A DNA stretch of 64,000 bases from positions 4,340,001 to 4,404,000 of the forward strand of contig NZ_CP009962.1 in assembly GCF_000786695.1 (NCBI RefSeq), given 5' to 3'. The notes under the pieces are model-generated. The model was given only the letters and a program-made list of their open reading frames with translations. It was not told where the DNA came from and made no database searches. This document shows, one piece after another, positions 1 to 8,960 of this stretch. Position 1 is the stretch's first letter. Each line of letters opens with the position of its first letter. Both the position numbers and the translations under genes were made by a program. The stretch is from Collimonas arenae (GTDB taxonomy: Bacteria > Pseudomonadota > Gammaproteobacteria > Burkholderiales > Burkholderiaceae_D).

Positions 1-8
1 AGGCTGAC

Positions 9-584
9 ATGACAAAGATGATTTACAACTTTAGCCAAAGTACCGGCGAACTGTTGAGCACCAGCCAGGCGGATATCTCTCCGCTCGATCACGAGGTGGT
101 GTACCTGATCCCCGCCCATGCCACCGACAGCAAGCCGCCGCAAGCGGGATCGCAGGAAATCGCTGTCTTCGCTGAGGGTCGCTGGAAGCTCTGTCCCGAC
201 TGGCGCGGCGTCGCCCTGTATCACACTGTAGACGGCAGTCCGTTGGACATTCCCCATATTGGCGACACACCCGATGGCATACAAGCGACAGCATTGCCGC
301 GTCCTTCGCAGGATCACGTCTGGAACAACGGCCAATGGCAGTTCGACCTGGACAGGCAAACCGCCCGTCTGATGCTGGAGGCGATGGCGCAGCGCGACAC
401 ATTACTGGTTCTTGCCACCACAAAAATGGCCCCCTTGCAAGACGCCATCGATCTGGACGAGGCGACCAAAGCAGAAGCCGCATTGCTCAAGCGTTGGAAA
501 CAATACCGCGTGATCTTAAATCGCATCGACACGCAAGACGGCTTTCCGGCAGCGATTGCCTGGCCGGTATCGCCCGCCGCCTAA
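9..584 (+). CDS. phage tail fibre assembly protein (Tfa-like)
   Basis: This 191-residue protein resembles caudoviral tail fibre assembly chaperones, which help the distal fibre fold and trimerise. The N-terminal half has the short beta-rich repeats ending in a VWNNGQWQ segment typical of the family, and the C-terminal part (about 115-190) is helical with the KRWKQYRVILNRID signature seen in many Tfa proteins. It lies directly before the sheath gene, as in P2-like phages where the fibre pair H-G precedes FI-FII. The fibre gene itself must be left of base 1. The start is ATG at position 9. Confidence 0.8.
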   Translation: MTKMIYNFSQSTGELLSTSQADISPLDHEVVYLIPAHATDSKPPQAGSQEIAVFAEGRWKLCPDWRGVALYHTVDGSPLDIPHIGDTPDGIQATALPRPSQDHVWNNGQWQFDLDRQTARLMLEAMAQRDTLLVLATTKMAPLQDAIDLDEATKAEAALLKRWKQYRVILNRIDTQDGFPAAIAWPVSPAA

Positions 585-617
585 TTCTCTTCACCCCTTA
601 CACGACAGGAGTCTCAT

Positions 618-1790
618 TTGCCTACCGATTACCACCATGGCGTGCGCGTCATCGAAAAGAACGAGGGCACACGCCCAATCCGCACCATCAGCACCGCCGT
701 CATCGGTTTGATTGCCACCGCCGAGGACGCCGACCCGGCTGTTTTCCCGCTAGACACGCCGGTCCTCTTGACCAACGTCATCGCTGCAGCGGGAAAGGCC
801 GGCAAGAAGGGAACCCTGCGCCGGGTTCTGGACGCCATCGGCACCCAAACCAAGCCGTTCACGATTGTGGTGCGCGTGGCCGAAGGCAAGGACGAAGCGG
901 AAACCACGTCTAACGTGATCGGCACCACCACTGCTAGCGGCAAGTACACTGGCATCAAAGCGCTGCTGGCTGCGCAAAGCCGCCTCGGAGTCAAACCGCG
1001 GATTCTCGGCGCGCCTGGCCTGGACACCAAGCCGGTCACAAACGCTCTGGTCAGCGTCGCTCAGCAAATGCGCAGTTTCGTCTATGCGGCCGCACACGGC
1101 TGCATGACCAAGGAAGACGCGGTCCTGTACCGCAAGGATTTTGGCCAGCGCGAACTGATGCTTATCTGGCCCGATTTTGTGAACTGGGACACTGCCACCA
1201 ATGCCGAAGCGTCCATGTCGGCGGTGGCCTATGCCCTCGGCCTGCGCGCCAAACTGGATGAGGAGATCGGATGGCACAAGACGCTGTCGAACATGGTTGT
1301 CAACGGCCCGACCGGTATTTCCTCGGATGTGTTCTGGGATCTGCAGGATCCGGCGTCCGATGCCGGCTACCTGAACAGCAAGGAAGTCACCACCCTGATC
1401 AACAGCGGCGGCTTCCGCTTCTGGGGTTCGCGCACTTGCGAAACGCCGGAATTTTTCTACTTTGAGAACTACACCAGAACAGCGCAAGTGTTGGCCGACA
1501 CCATCGCCGAAGCGCATATGTCCTATGCCGACAAGCCCCTGCACGCGTCGTTAGTAAAGGATCTGGTGGAAAGCATCAATGCCAAATTCCGCGACTTAGT
1601 CAAACAGGGTTATCTGATCGGCGGCAGCGCCTGGTGCGATGAACAATTCAACAGCAAAGAAAATTTAAAAGACGGCAAGCTGACCATCGACTACGACTAC
1701 ACCCCGGTACCGCCGCTGGAAAACCTCATGTTCCAGCAGCGCATCACCGACCGTTACCTGGCCGACTTCGTCGCCCAGGTCAATTCCTAA
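618..1790 (+). CDS. contractile tail sheath protein (P2 gpFI-like)
   Basis: This 390-residue protein matches the P2 FI sheath family in length and in blocks such as GVRVIEKNEGTRPIRTISTAVIGL near the start and the RYLADFVAQ end. The sheath polymerises around the tail tube and contracts on adsorption. The start is TTG at 618, with AGGAG at 607-611 giving a seven-base spacing; no ATG sits at the conserved N-terminus. The tube gene follows after 27 bp and is surely cotranscribed. Confidence 0.93.
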   Translation: MPTDYHHGVRVIEKNEGTRPIRTISTAVIGLIATAEDADPAVFPLDTPVLLTNVIAAAGKAGKKGTLRRVLDAIGTQTKPFTIVVRVAEGKDEAETTSNVIGTTTASGKYTGIKALLAAQSRLGVKPRILGAPGLDTKPVTNALVSVAQQMRSFVYAAAHGCMTKEDAVLYRKDFGQRELMLIWPDFVNWDTATNAEASMSAVAYALGLRAKLDEEIGWHKTLSNMVVNGPTGISSDVFWDLQDPASDAGYLNSKEVTTLINSGGFRFWGSRTCETPEFFYFENYTRTAQVLADTIAEAHMSYADKPLHASLVKDLVESINAKFRDLVKQGYLIGGSAWCDEQFNSKENLKDGKLTIDYDYTPVPPLENLMFQQRITDRYLADFVAQVNS

Positions 1791-1817
1791 TCCATCTGAC
1801 CTGCATCGGAACCATCC

Positions 1818-2327
1818 ATGGGACTCCCTAAAAAACTGAAGGACTTCATTCTCTTCGACAGCGGCAACGCCTATAAAGGTGAAGTGGCGGAAGTCACTCT
1901 ACCCAAACTCTCCCGCAAGATGGAAGAGTACCGCGCCGGCGGTATGAGCGGCCCAGTGTCGGTCGATCTTGGTAACGAAGCCATTAACCTGGAATGGAGC
2001 GCCGGCGGTATTCTGATCGGCGCCTTGACCCAATACGGCGCCAGAAGCCACAACGCCACCCAGCTGCGCTTTGCCGGTGCTTACGAAAATGATGATGACG
2101 GCTCCATCTCGGCCGTCGAAATCGTCGTCCGTGGCCGGCACAAGGAAATCGACATGGGCAACGCCAAGGTCGGTGATGACACCACCCACAAATACACGAC
2201 CGCCTGCAGCTACTACAAGCTGACCATCGACAACAAAGTCATCTTCGAATTCGACTTCATCAACGGCGTCGAAATCGTGGACGGCGTCGACCGCAACGCG
2301 GGCATCCGCCGTGCCATCGGCCTGTAA
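1818..2327 (+). CDS. major tail tube protein (P2 gpFII-like)
   Basis: This 169-residue protein has the size and N-terminus (MGLPKKLKDFILFDSGNAY) of the P2 FII tube family. It forms the inner tube inside the sheath. It follows the sheath gene and precedes E/E' and the tape measure, the conserved order FI-FII-E-T of contractile P2-type tails. No anomaly is visible. Confidence 0.93.
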   Translation: MGLPKKLKDFILFDSGNAYKGEVAEVTLPKLSRKMEEYRAGGMSGPVSVDLGNEAINLEWSAGGILIGALTQYGARSHNATQLRFAGAYENDDDGSISAVEIVVRGRHKEIDMGNAKVGDDTTHKYTTACSYYKLTIDNKVIFEFDFINGVEIVDGVDRNAGIRRAIGL

Positions 2328-2384
2328 CGCGGCAACGTTAACAGCACCCCCCTTTTTATTTTTCACTTTAAAGAGCACAACACC

Positions 2385-2720
2385 ATGACCAAACAAGTAC
2401 AAGCTGCCATTTCCTCAATCGCCGCCGGCGTCTATAAAACCGTACAACTGGATGAACCGATTGTGCGTGGCGACACCACCATAACCGAAATCCAGATCCG
2501 CAAGCCCAAGGCGGGCGAACTGCGCGGCCTGTCGCTGACCGAAGTCGGCAACCTCGATGTCTCCGCCCTACAACGCGTCTTGCCGCGTGTGACCGTGCCG
2601 ACGCTCACCGCACAGGACGTCGCCAATCTGGACCTGGCCGACTTGATGGCGCTGGGCGCCGAGGTGGCCTATTTTTTGGTGAAGAAAGCAGATCGTCAGG
2701 CGGCTTACCTCAATTCGTAG
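2385..2720 (+). CDS. tail assembly chaperone E (P2 gpE-like)
   Basis: This 111-residue protein lies between the tube and tape-measure genes, where P2 encodes E. Such proteins chaperone the tape measure during tail assembly and are not part of the mature tail. The reading frame contains the canonical -1 slippery heptamer T TTT TTG at 2672-2678 (codons TAT TTT TTG). Ribosomes that slip there continue into the -1 frame and produce the longer E+E' protein ending at 2845. The unshifted product ends at 2720. Confidence 0.88.
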   Translation: MTKQVQAAISSIAAGVYKTVQLDEPIVRGDTTITEIQIRKPKAGELRGLSLTEVGNLDVSALQRVLPRVTVPTLTAQDVANLDLADLMALGAEVAYFLVKKADRQAAYLNS

Positions 2721-2728
2721 AAGACGCC

Positions 2729-2845
2729 ATGGCCGACATTGCAGTGGTGTTTCACTGGCCACCGCAGGCCATGGACGAATTGGAGTTGACAGATTTGATG
2801 GCCTGGCGCGAACGCGCCAGGGTGCGCAACGGAGCGGATGAGTAA
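2729..2845 (+). CDS. E' extension of tail chaperone (GpE family), read by -1 frameshift
   Basis: The 38-residue open frame starting MADIAVVFHWPP and containing LMAWRERA is the signature of the small GpE family. It lies in the -1 frame relative to E, and no stop separates it from the slippery site at 2672-2678. It is therefore best read as the C-terminal part of an E+E' fusion (2385-2845), as known for P2. The ATG at 2729 lacks a good ribosome binding site. The stop TAA (2843-2845) lies just before the tape-measure start at 2849. Confidence 0.85.
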   Translation: MADIAVVFHWPPQAMDELELTDLMAWRERARVRNGADE

Positions 2846-2848
2846 TGT

Positions 2849-5503
2849 ATGAGTGACAAGCAGTTACGGTTACAAGTGGTGTTTGCCGCCCTGGATAAAC
2901 TTACCGCGCCGTTGAAGAAGATCAGCAGCGAATCCACGGCGCTGGGTAAGGCGATGAAGGCGACCAATGACCGTCTCAAGGAGCTGAATACGCAGCAGCG
3001 TGACCTTGGCCGTTTCCGAGAGCTGCATAGCGGCCTCGGCACCACCACAGCCAAATTGCGGGACGCGCAGCAGCACGTCAATGCACTTGCCCGCCAGATG
3101 CAGCAAACGGCACAACCTACCCGCGCCATGACGCGGGAATTCAACGCCGCCGTCAAATCCGCCGGCAATCTGAAACGCGCCGGCCAGCAGCAAAGCGAAC
3201 AACTACAGGTGTTGCGTGACCGGCTATCCGGCGCCGGCATCGGTGCCGGTAACCTCGGCACCCATGAGCGGCGGCTGCGCACCGATATCGCTGCCACCAA
3301 TCTCCAGCTGGCCGAACAGCAAAAACGTCTGTCTTCCATCGCTTCACATCAACAACGCGTAGCCGGCGCCCGCCAGCACGCCGACAAGGCGCGTGCCGTC
3401 GCCGGCCATGTCGCAACGGCAGGCATTGGCGCCACAGTCGCTGGCGGCGTCATGGGCGTGCCGATCGTGGCCGGCGTTAAAGAGGCGAAGCACTACCAGA
3501 CCGAACAGGCCCGTATCACCGGTCTGGGCCTGGGGCCCAAGGTCAGCGCCGACGCCGAGAAATACGCCCGCAACCTGCAAACCTACGGCACCAGCCATAA
3601 CGAGAACCTGGAGCTGGTGCGCGACGCCATGTCCGTATTTGGCGATCTGCCGCATGCGCAGATGGTCGCACCCTTGCTGGCCAAGATGAAGTTCGGCAAC
3701 AAGGCCATGTACGGCGAAGAGTCCGGCGCAGAGAACGACCGCAAGTTCATGGACATGCTGAAAGTGATCGAAACGCGGGGTGGCGCCAGCAGTTACGACA
3801 AATTCCACGAGCAAGCCAACATGGTGCAGAAGGTCATCTCTGCGACAGGCGGCCGCGTCGGCCCCACCGAATGGCTCAACCTCATTAAAACCGGCGGTAT
3901 CGCCGCCAAGGGCCTGGACCAGAAGGCGTTTTACTTCGAGCTGGAGCCGCTGGTGCAGGAGTTGGGCGGCTTCGGCGTCGGTAACGGCCTCATGTCGAGC
4001 TACAACAATCTGTACCAGGGCCGCACCAGCAAGCGGGCCGCCATGAATCTGGACCGCCTGGGGCTGATTGGCGACCACACCAAGGTCAAACACGACAAGG
4101 TCGGCCAGACTTCCCAGCTCAATCCCGGCGCGCTGCTTGGCGCAGATCTGTTCAAGAAGAGCCAGTTTCAGTGGATGGAACAGGTCTTGCTGCCGCAGTT
4201 GGCCAAGCACGGCATTACCGAAGAAAAGCAGATCCTCGACACCATCGGCAGTCTATACACCAACCGCAAGGCCGCTGATCTGATGGCCAACATGGTGCTG
4301 CAGCGCGGCATGATCCACAAGAACATGAAACTGAACGCCGGCGCCTACGATATCGACCAGATCGACGCCCTGGGCCAACAACAAGCCAGCGGCAAAGAAC
4401 TCAATGCCGCCGCCAAGCTGGCCAACTTGAAACTGACCATGGGTGAGAAGATCCTGCCGCTGTACATCCAGGGCATCGAGCTGGCGACCGGCGCCCTGAC
4501 ACGCCTGACCAGCTTCATGGAACGCAACCCGACTATCGCCAAAGCGATGATTGTGGGCCTGGGCGCCGTCGCCGCCATTCTGGTGGTACTCGGTCCCCTG
4601 ATGCTGGGCCTGGCCGCCCTGATCGGCCCCTACGCCATCCTGACGGTATTGTTTGCCAAGATGGGTCTTTCCGGCGGCGTGCTGACGCCGATCCTGCGCG
4701 GTATCGGGTCAGCTTTCCTCTGGCTGGGCCGTGTTCTGCTGTTTGTTGGCCGTGCCTTCCTGTTCAATCCCATTGGCCTGGCCATCACTGCCATCGCAGT
4801 CGCGGCCTATCTGATCTACCGCTATTGGGAACCGATCAAAGGCTTCTTTGCCGGTCTCTGGTCCGAAGTCAAAGCAGCATTCGACGGCGGCATCCTGGGC
4901 GTCAGTGCATTGCTACTGAACTGGTCGCCGCTTGGTCTGTTCTACCAGGCGTTTGCCGGCGTCATGAGCTGGTTCGGCATCGACATGCCAGCCAAATTCA
5001 CCGACTTTGGCACGAACATCATGCAAGGACTGGTCAACGGCATCACCGGCGCAATGGGCGCCGTCAAGACAACCATGTCGAACGTCAGCGACAGCGTGGT
5101 CGGCTGGTTCAAAGAAAAGCTGCGCATCCATAGTCCAAGCCGCGTGTTTGCCGAGCTGGGCGACTTCACGATGCAAGGTTTGACGGTCGGCCTGCAGCGC
5201 AGCGAAGGCGAACCACTCGGACAAGTCGGCGGACTGGCCAAGCGCCTGACCCAGCTCGGCGCCGGCATGGCCATCGGCGCGGCCACCATGCCGGCGCTGG
5301 CCTTCGATACCCGCCCGCCCATGGCGCCGCGTGCAGCGGGTGCCGGAATGGTGATCCAGGGCGACACCATCCAGATCACGATTCAAACAACGCCAAGCAT
5401 GGACGAGCGTGCCATAGGCCGCGCCGTGGCGCAAGCCATGGAACAGCGCGACCGGCAGAAAGCGGCGCGGCTCCGTTCCAGCCTGTCCGACTACAACGAA
5501 TAA
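2849..5503 (+). CDS. tail tape measure protein (P2 gpT-like)
   Basis: This 884-residue protein sets tail length and is injected ahead of DNA. Its layout is typical of tape measures: an N-terminal coiled coil (about 15-175, rich in Gln, Ala and Lys), hydrophobic Gly/Ala segments near 185-205, and a cluster of membrane-like helices at about 565-650. A C-terminal region carries a KEKLRIHSPSRVFAELGDF block found in many P2/Mu-type tape measures. It directly follows E/E' and precedes U. Confidence 0.93.
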   Translation: MSDKQLRLQVVFAALDKLTAPLKKISSESTALGKAMKATNDRLKELNTQQRDLGRFRELHSGLGTTTAKLRDAQQHVNALARQMQQTAQPTRAMTREFNAAVKSAGNLKRAGQQQSEQLQVLRDRLSGAGIGAGNLGTHERRLRTDIAATNLQLAEQQKRLSSIASHQQRVAGARQHADKARAVAGHVATAGIGATVAGGVMGVPIVAGVKEAKHYQTEQARITGLGLGPKVSADAEKYARNLQTYGTSHNENLELVRDAMSVFGDLPHAQMVAPLLAKMKFGNKAMYGEESGAENDRKFMDMLKVIETRGGASSYDKFHEQANMVQKVISATGGRVGPTEWLNLIKTGGIAAKGLDQKAFYFELEPLVQELGGFGVGNGLMSSYNNLYQGRTSKRAAMNLDRLGLIGDHTKVKHDKVGQTSQLNPGALLGADLFKKSQFQWMEQVLLPQLAKHGITEEKQILDTIGSLYTNRKAADLMANMVLQRGMIHKNMKLNAGAYDIDQIDALGQQQASGKELNAAAKLANLKLTMGEKILPLYIQGIELATGALTRLTSFMERNPTIAKAMIVGLGAVAAILVVLGPLMLGLAALIGPYAILTVLFAKMGLSGGVLTPILRGIGSAFLWLGRVLLFVGRAFLFNPIGLAITAIAVAAYLIYRYWEPIKGFFAGLWSEVKAAFDGGILGVSALLLNWSPLGLFYQAFAGVMSWFGIDMPAKFTDFGTNIMQGLVNGITGAMGAVKTTMSNVSDSVVGWFKEKLRIHSPSRVFAELGDFTMQGLTVGLQRSEGEPLGQVGGLAKRLTQLGAGMAIGAATMPALAFDTRPPMAPRAAGAGMVIQGDTIQITIQTTPSMDERAIGRAVAQAMEQRDRQKAARLRSSLSDYNE

Positions 5504-5516
5504 GGAATTCACCAAT

Positions 5517-6044
5517 ATGATGATGGCCCTGGGCATGTTCGTCTTTAGCCTGCCGACCCTGGCCTACCAGGAATTACACAGGCAGACAGAATGGAAGCAT
5601 GCGAGCACGTCACGCGTCGGCGCCCGTGACGCCCACCAGTTCACCGGCAAGGGTGACGACACGGTCACTTTGTCCGGTTGGATTGCCCCGGAACTGACTG
5701 GCAGCGTCTATTCGCTCGACGCGTTACGGCTGATGGCCGACACCGGAAAATCGTGGATCCTGATTCTGGGGACGGGCCGCATTCTCGGCTCCTTCATTAT
5801 CACCAACATGACCGAGGGCCGCACGCACCTGGCGCAGGATGGCGACGCTGGCAGAATCGAATTCACCATCGCCCTAAAGCGTACCGACGAATCGGTGCTG
5901 GGCTTGCTCAACACCCTGGGCGACTTAGGCAGCATCAAAAACATGCTCAGCCTGGAAGGCATCGGCAACAGCGTGAACAACGCCATCAACACCGGCAGAT
6001 CGACGCTAAACAACGTCACCAACAGCGTGCGGAGCTTGTTTTAA
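5517..6044 (+). CDS. tail protein gpU-like
   Basis: This 175-residue protein of the P2 gpU family acts at the tail terminus. The N-terminal block MMMALGMFVFSLPTLAYQEL followed by an RVG-ARDAHQFTGKGDD segment is characteristic. It starts 13 bp after the tape measure gene, with AAGGAA before the paired ATG codons at 5517/5520. In P2, D follows U directly; here two small unrelated frames are inserted between them. Confidence 0.9.
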   Translation: MMMALGMFVFSLPTLAYQELHRQTEWKHASTSRVGARDAHQFTGKGDDTVTLSGWIAPELTGSVYSLDALRLMADTGKSWILILGTGRILGSFIITNMTEGRTHLAQDGDAGRIEFTIALKRTDESVLGLLNTLGDLGSIKNMLSLEGIGNSVNNAINTGRSTLNNVTNSVRSLF

Positions 6045-6087
6045 AGCACCGCGCAGTGTGATTTTTTATGAAAAGAGAGGAACAAAA

Positions 6088-6345
6088 ATGCAACCACGTC
6101 CAGCGATTGCTTACAAAAAATTTGATGTAGAAGTTTTCAATTCGAAGCAAGGCACTCGTCACCCGCTAAACGACAGAGAGGTCTACGCATGGGCAATCCG
6201 CGTGCTGCAAACACTGGACGGATTAACCCATGCTGAAATCCGTCATGTCCTGCGACAGACGGACGTGGTACTCAACAATGCAACGATACTGGATTGTTCA
6301 TCTAGCGATTTTCAAGAAGTCTTGAAAGAATACTGTCCCGCTTAG
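6088..6345 (+). CDS. small protein of unknown function between U and D
   Basis: This frame encodes 85 residues. The ATG at 6088 is chosen because AGAGAGG (6074-6080) lies at normal distance; an upstream TTG at 6058 is in frame but less likely. The centre (about 30-60, DREVYAWAIRVLQTLDGLTH) is predicted to be helical and could be a DNA- or protein-binding bundle. I do not recognise the family. It sits between tail genes U and D and converges with a minus-strand frame that overlaps its last 44 bases, which suggests an acquired moron rather than a tail gene. Confidence 0.55.
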   Translation: MQPRPAIAYKKFDVEVFNSKQGTRHPLNDREVYAWAIRVLQTLDGLTHAEIRHVLRQTDVVLNNATILDCSSSDFQEVLKEYCPA

Positions 6346-6490
6346 CCTCCATCATGTCGTAGGCCATGAACAGATATTTATCGATATCGTGACCATAGCC
6401 TTCCGCCACTTTGACGGCTTGAATTTCATGTGCCAGGGTCAGTGCTTGCGCTACCAATATTGCTTCGAGCAGTTCCGTGTTTCTATCCAT
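6302..6490 (-). CDS. small helical protein of unknown function
   Basis: This 62-residue frame lies on the strand opposite to the late operon. It starts MDRNTELLEAILVAQALTLAHEIQAVKV and looks amphipathic and helical throughout, with low tryptophan and cysteine content. It overlaps the end of the preceding plus-strand frame tail to tail. A minus-strand gene inside the late tail operon is a usual sign of a moron expressed from the prophage. The ribosome binding site is weak and no function can be assigned. Confidence 0.5.
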   Translation of the reverse strand: MDRNTELLEAILVAQALTLAHEIQAVKVAEGYGHDIDKYLFMAYDMMEAKRDSILSRLLENR

Positions 6491-6589
6491 TAGTGATTAG
6501 TGCTTTCTGTAAGGTGAATGAAAAATGCAGAATGAGAGTCTGCCAGGCCATTGTAAACAAACAGAAAGCATTTCATTGCCTAATTCACA

Positions 6590-7852
6590 ATGACCTATCC
6601 AATACCCGCCTTTAAAATCACCCTCGACGACCAGGACATCACCGCCAAGTTTGCACCGGGCCTGGTCAACCTCTCATTGACCGAATGCCGTAGCGACAAC
6701 GCCGATGAGTTGACCATCACCTTGTCCGATACAGACGGCCAACTCGCCATCCCGCCGAAGGGCGCCAGAATCAATGTGCAGATCGGCTGGGCCGATTCCG
6801 GCCTGGTCGACAAAGGTATCTTTACCGTAGACGAGATCGAGCATAGCGGCGCGCCGGATGTGCTGACCTTGCGCGCACGCACGGCAAGTCTGATTGATAC
6901 TTTCCGGGAGGTACGCGAGGACAGCTACAGCAACACCACCCTTGGCGCCATCATCGAGCTGATCGCATTCAAGCAACAGCTCATGGCCGGCGTCTCCGAT
7001 GCGCTGCGCAATATCCCTGTAAAACACATCGACCAGACCCGCGAGAGCGACGCCGCCTTCCTGCGCCGTCTTGGCAAAAAATACGATGCGGCCGCCACCG
7101 TCAAAAACGACACCTTGATCTTTGTGCCAGCGGGCCGCAGCAAGACCGCCTCCGGACAAGATTTGCCGGTGATCCAGATCACGCGCCAGCTGGGTGACAA
7201 TCACCGCTTCCATAGCGCCGAGCGTGACAGCTACAGCGGCGTACGCGTGTTCTGGTATGACGAAAAGCACGGCCTGCGCCGCAGTGTGGTTGCGGGCTTG
7301 CCAGGCAACAGCAAGCGGCTGCGTACCACCTATGCCGACGAAGCCGACGCCCGCACGGCGGCGCTTGCGGAATGGGGCCGCATCCAACGTGGCACATCCA
7401 GTTTTGAACTATCGCTGGCGCTCGGCGTTCCGGCATTGATGCCGCAGTCGCCGGTAACGGTGATGGGATTCAAAGCCGCAATCGATAGCATGGATTGGCT
7501 GGCATCCAAGGTGACGCATAGCATCGGTGACGCCGGCTTTACCACGCGCATCGAGCTGGAGACGCGCACGGAAGAGGCCGAGGTCGAGCGTGAAGATGCG
7601 GTAGATCCGGATCCGGGCATTACCGGCGTGATTGCCAAATGGCGTAACGCGGTCACGAAAAAATCCGGTCAGGAAATAGCGCCGCTAACAGGTGAGGGTA
7701 AGCATGTGAAGCCGTTGGCCGGCGCGACTGGCAATCCGAAAACACTAAATCACATTTATGCCAGCAAACAGGCCGCCCGACGCGCAGCACAAGGGGAATG
7801 GGAACACATTGTGGCGCGGCGCGACATCATCAAGGAAAATAACGCTACTTAA
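6590..7852 (+). CDS. phage late control/tail protein gpD-like
   Basis: This 420-residue protein of the P2 gpD family forms the baseplate hub near the tail tip, structurally related to gp27 and the VgrG N-terminus. Visible family blocks are PAFKITLDDQDITAKFAPGL at the start, IDQTRESDAAFLRRLGKKYD near 150 and GATGNPKTLNHIYASKQAA near the C-terminus. It closes the conserved late tail operon and is followed by a cargo block of different composition. Confidence 0.92.
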   Translation: MTYPIPAFKITLDDQDITAKFAPGLVNLSLTECRSDNADELTITLSDTDGQLAIPPKGARINVQIGWADSGLVDKGIFTVDEIEHSGAPDVLTLRARTASLIDTFREVREDSYSNTTLGAIIELIAFKQQLMAGVSDALRNIPVKHIDQTRESDAAFLRRLGKKYDAAATVKNDTLIFVPAGRSKTASGQDLPVIQITRQLGDNHRFHSAERDSYSGVRVFWYDEKHGLRRSVVAGLPGNSKRLRTTYADEADARTAALAEWGRIQRGTSSFELSLALGVPALMPQSPVTVMGFKAAIDSMDWLASKVTHSIGDAGFTTRIELETRTEEAEVEREDAVDPDPGITGVIAKWRNAVTKKSGQEIAPLTGEGKHVKPLAGATGNPKTLNHIYASKQAARRAAQGEWEHIVARRDIIKENNAT

Positions 7853-7932
7853 GGGAGAGTCAGTAGTTATATATCTGCGACAAGCTAGAATGATTTTTCG
7901 TTCAATAATGGACGCATCATCAGGGAGAAAAA

Positions 7933-8829
7933 ATGAAACCTATTGTTGAAGAAATACAGGCAATTTTAAAGTTAGTCATTGATTCGGCTAAGTTAATACT
8001 GGCAATCGGCGTAGTTCTCGTATTCGTATATTGTTTTTCTGAGGGGTTTTCGATTACCGGCCTTAGTATCAGTGACGTTTTTCTGTTCACCTATGTCGCA
8101 TTTTCGTTTTCGGCAATTTATACCATCGGGATTATATTTGGCGGCTTCACAACGCTTTGGTTCATCAATGGCCTTGCTTGGCTCTTCAACAGACGGAAAA
8201 ACAAGAAAAGCGAAGCTATTGTTTATCCTCTACTGACGGGATACAACACTGTCTCGTTGTTTCTATTTGTCCTCGCCGTGGCTGCAGGAATCTTACTTAA
8301 AGTTGATCCTGTGGGTAGACTTAATGCTGACTACAGCACAGCAATTTTTTATTTCATTTCTACTGGATTCTTTGTTTGTCTCATATTTGGTATCAGGATT
8401 ACAGAGCCAGAAAATGCCCTCTCAAAAAAAATGGGAGTGCTAATTGTCCTGCTGGTCGCCATAGCGTATATAGTGCTTATTCACCCAGCATTACTCAATT
8501 TGACGATGAGTCAAATGGGGATCCGCTCTAAATCTTCAGACGTCATCTTACTGGACAGCGAAAGTTATAAAAAGACGATTTCTGTAGCTAAACTCTATGG
8601 CATTCCCGTCAAGGCATGTCAGATTCCCGGGCAATCAACTTGGGTTGTCGAGCACTTGAATGTGATTTGGAATTTTTTCGGTGATAAGAGTTATTTAGAG
8701 ATATTTCAAGTGAATCAAAACACGGGAAATATTTTCAAAAGCAGACAGTTTTTTGTTCCTAAAACCGGAGTGGACATCATTCGGGGTGGTAATCAAGACC
8801 TGAGGTGTCCAATGTCCGATATTAAATAG
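7933..8829 (+). CDS. orphan multi-pass membrane protein (prophage cargo)
   Basis: This 298-residue protein has about five predicted membrane helices in residues 12-190 (for example IGVVLVFVYCF, FLFVLAVAAGILL and MGVLIVLLVAIAYIVLI). A soluble C-terminal tail of about 100 residues follows. The ATG at 7933 has GGGAG at 7923-7927. The DNA is clearly AT-richer than the tail genes, pointing to a separate origin. It lies between gpD and the immunity region, a site used for accessory genes in P2-like prophages. I do not recognise the family; a role in phage exclusion or host change is only a possibility. Confidence 0.65.
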   Translation: MKPIVEEIQAILKLVIDSAKLILAIGVVLVFVYCFSEGFSITGLSISDVFLFTYVAFSFSAIYTIGIIFGGFTTLWFINGLAWLFNRRKNKKSEAIVYPLLTGYNTVSLFLFVLAVAAGILLKVDPVGRLNADYSTAIFYFISTGFFVCLIFGIRITEPENALSKKMGVLIVLLVAIAYIVLIHPALLNLTMSQMGIRSKSSDVILLDSESYKKTISVAKLYGIPVKACQIPGQSTWVVEHLNVIWNFFGDKSYLEIFQVNQNTGNIFKSRQFFVPKTGVDIIRGGNQDLRCPMSDIK

Positions 8830-8960
8830 CGTTGGTCGGCCAAGCCGAATGCTGTCAATTTGATATGCACTCCACATAACGTAAATTAACGAGCGTTGGA
8901 TGATTCCGCTGATGCATTAAACTCGACTATTATGAATGTTTCAATTCCGGGGAGGGATAA

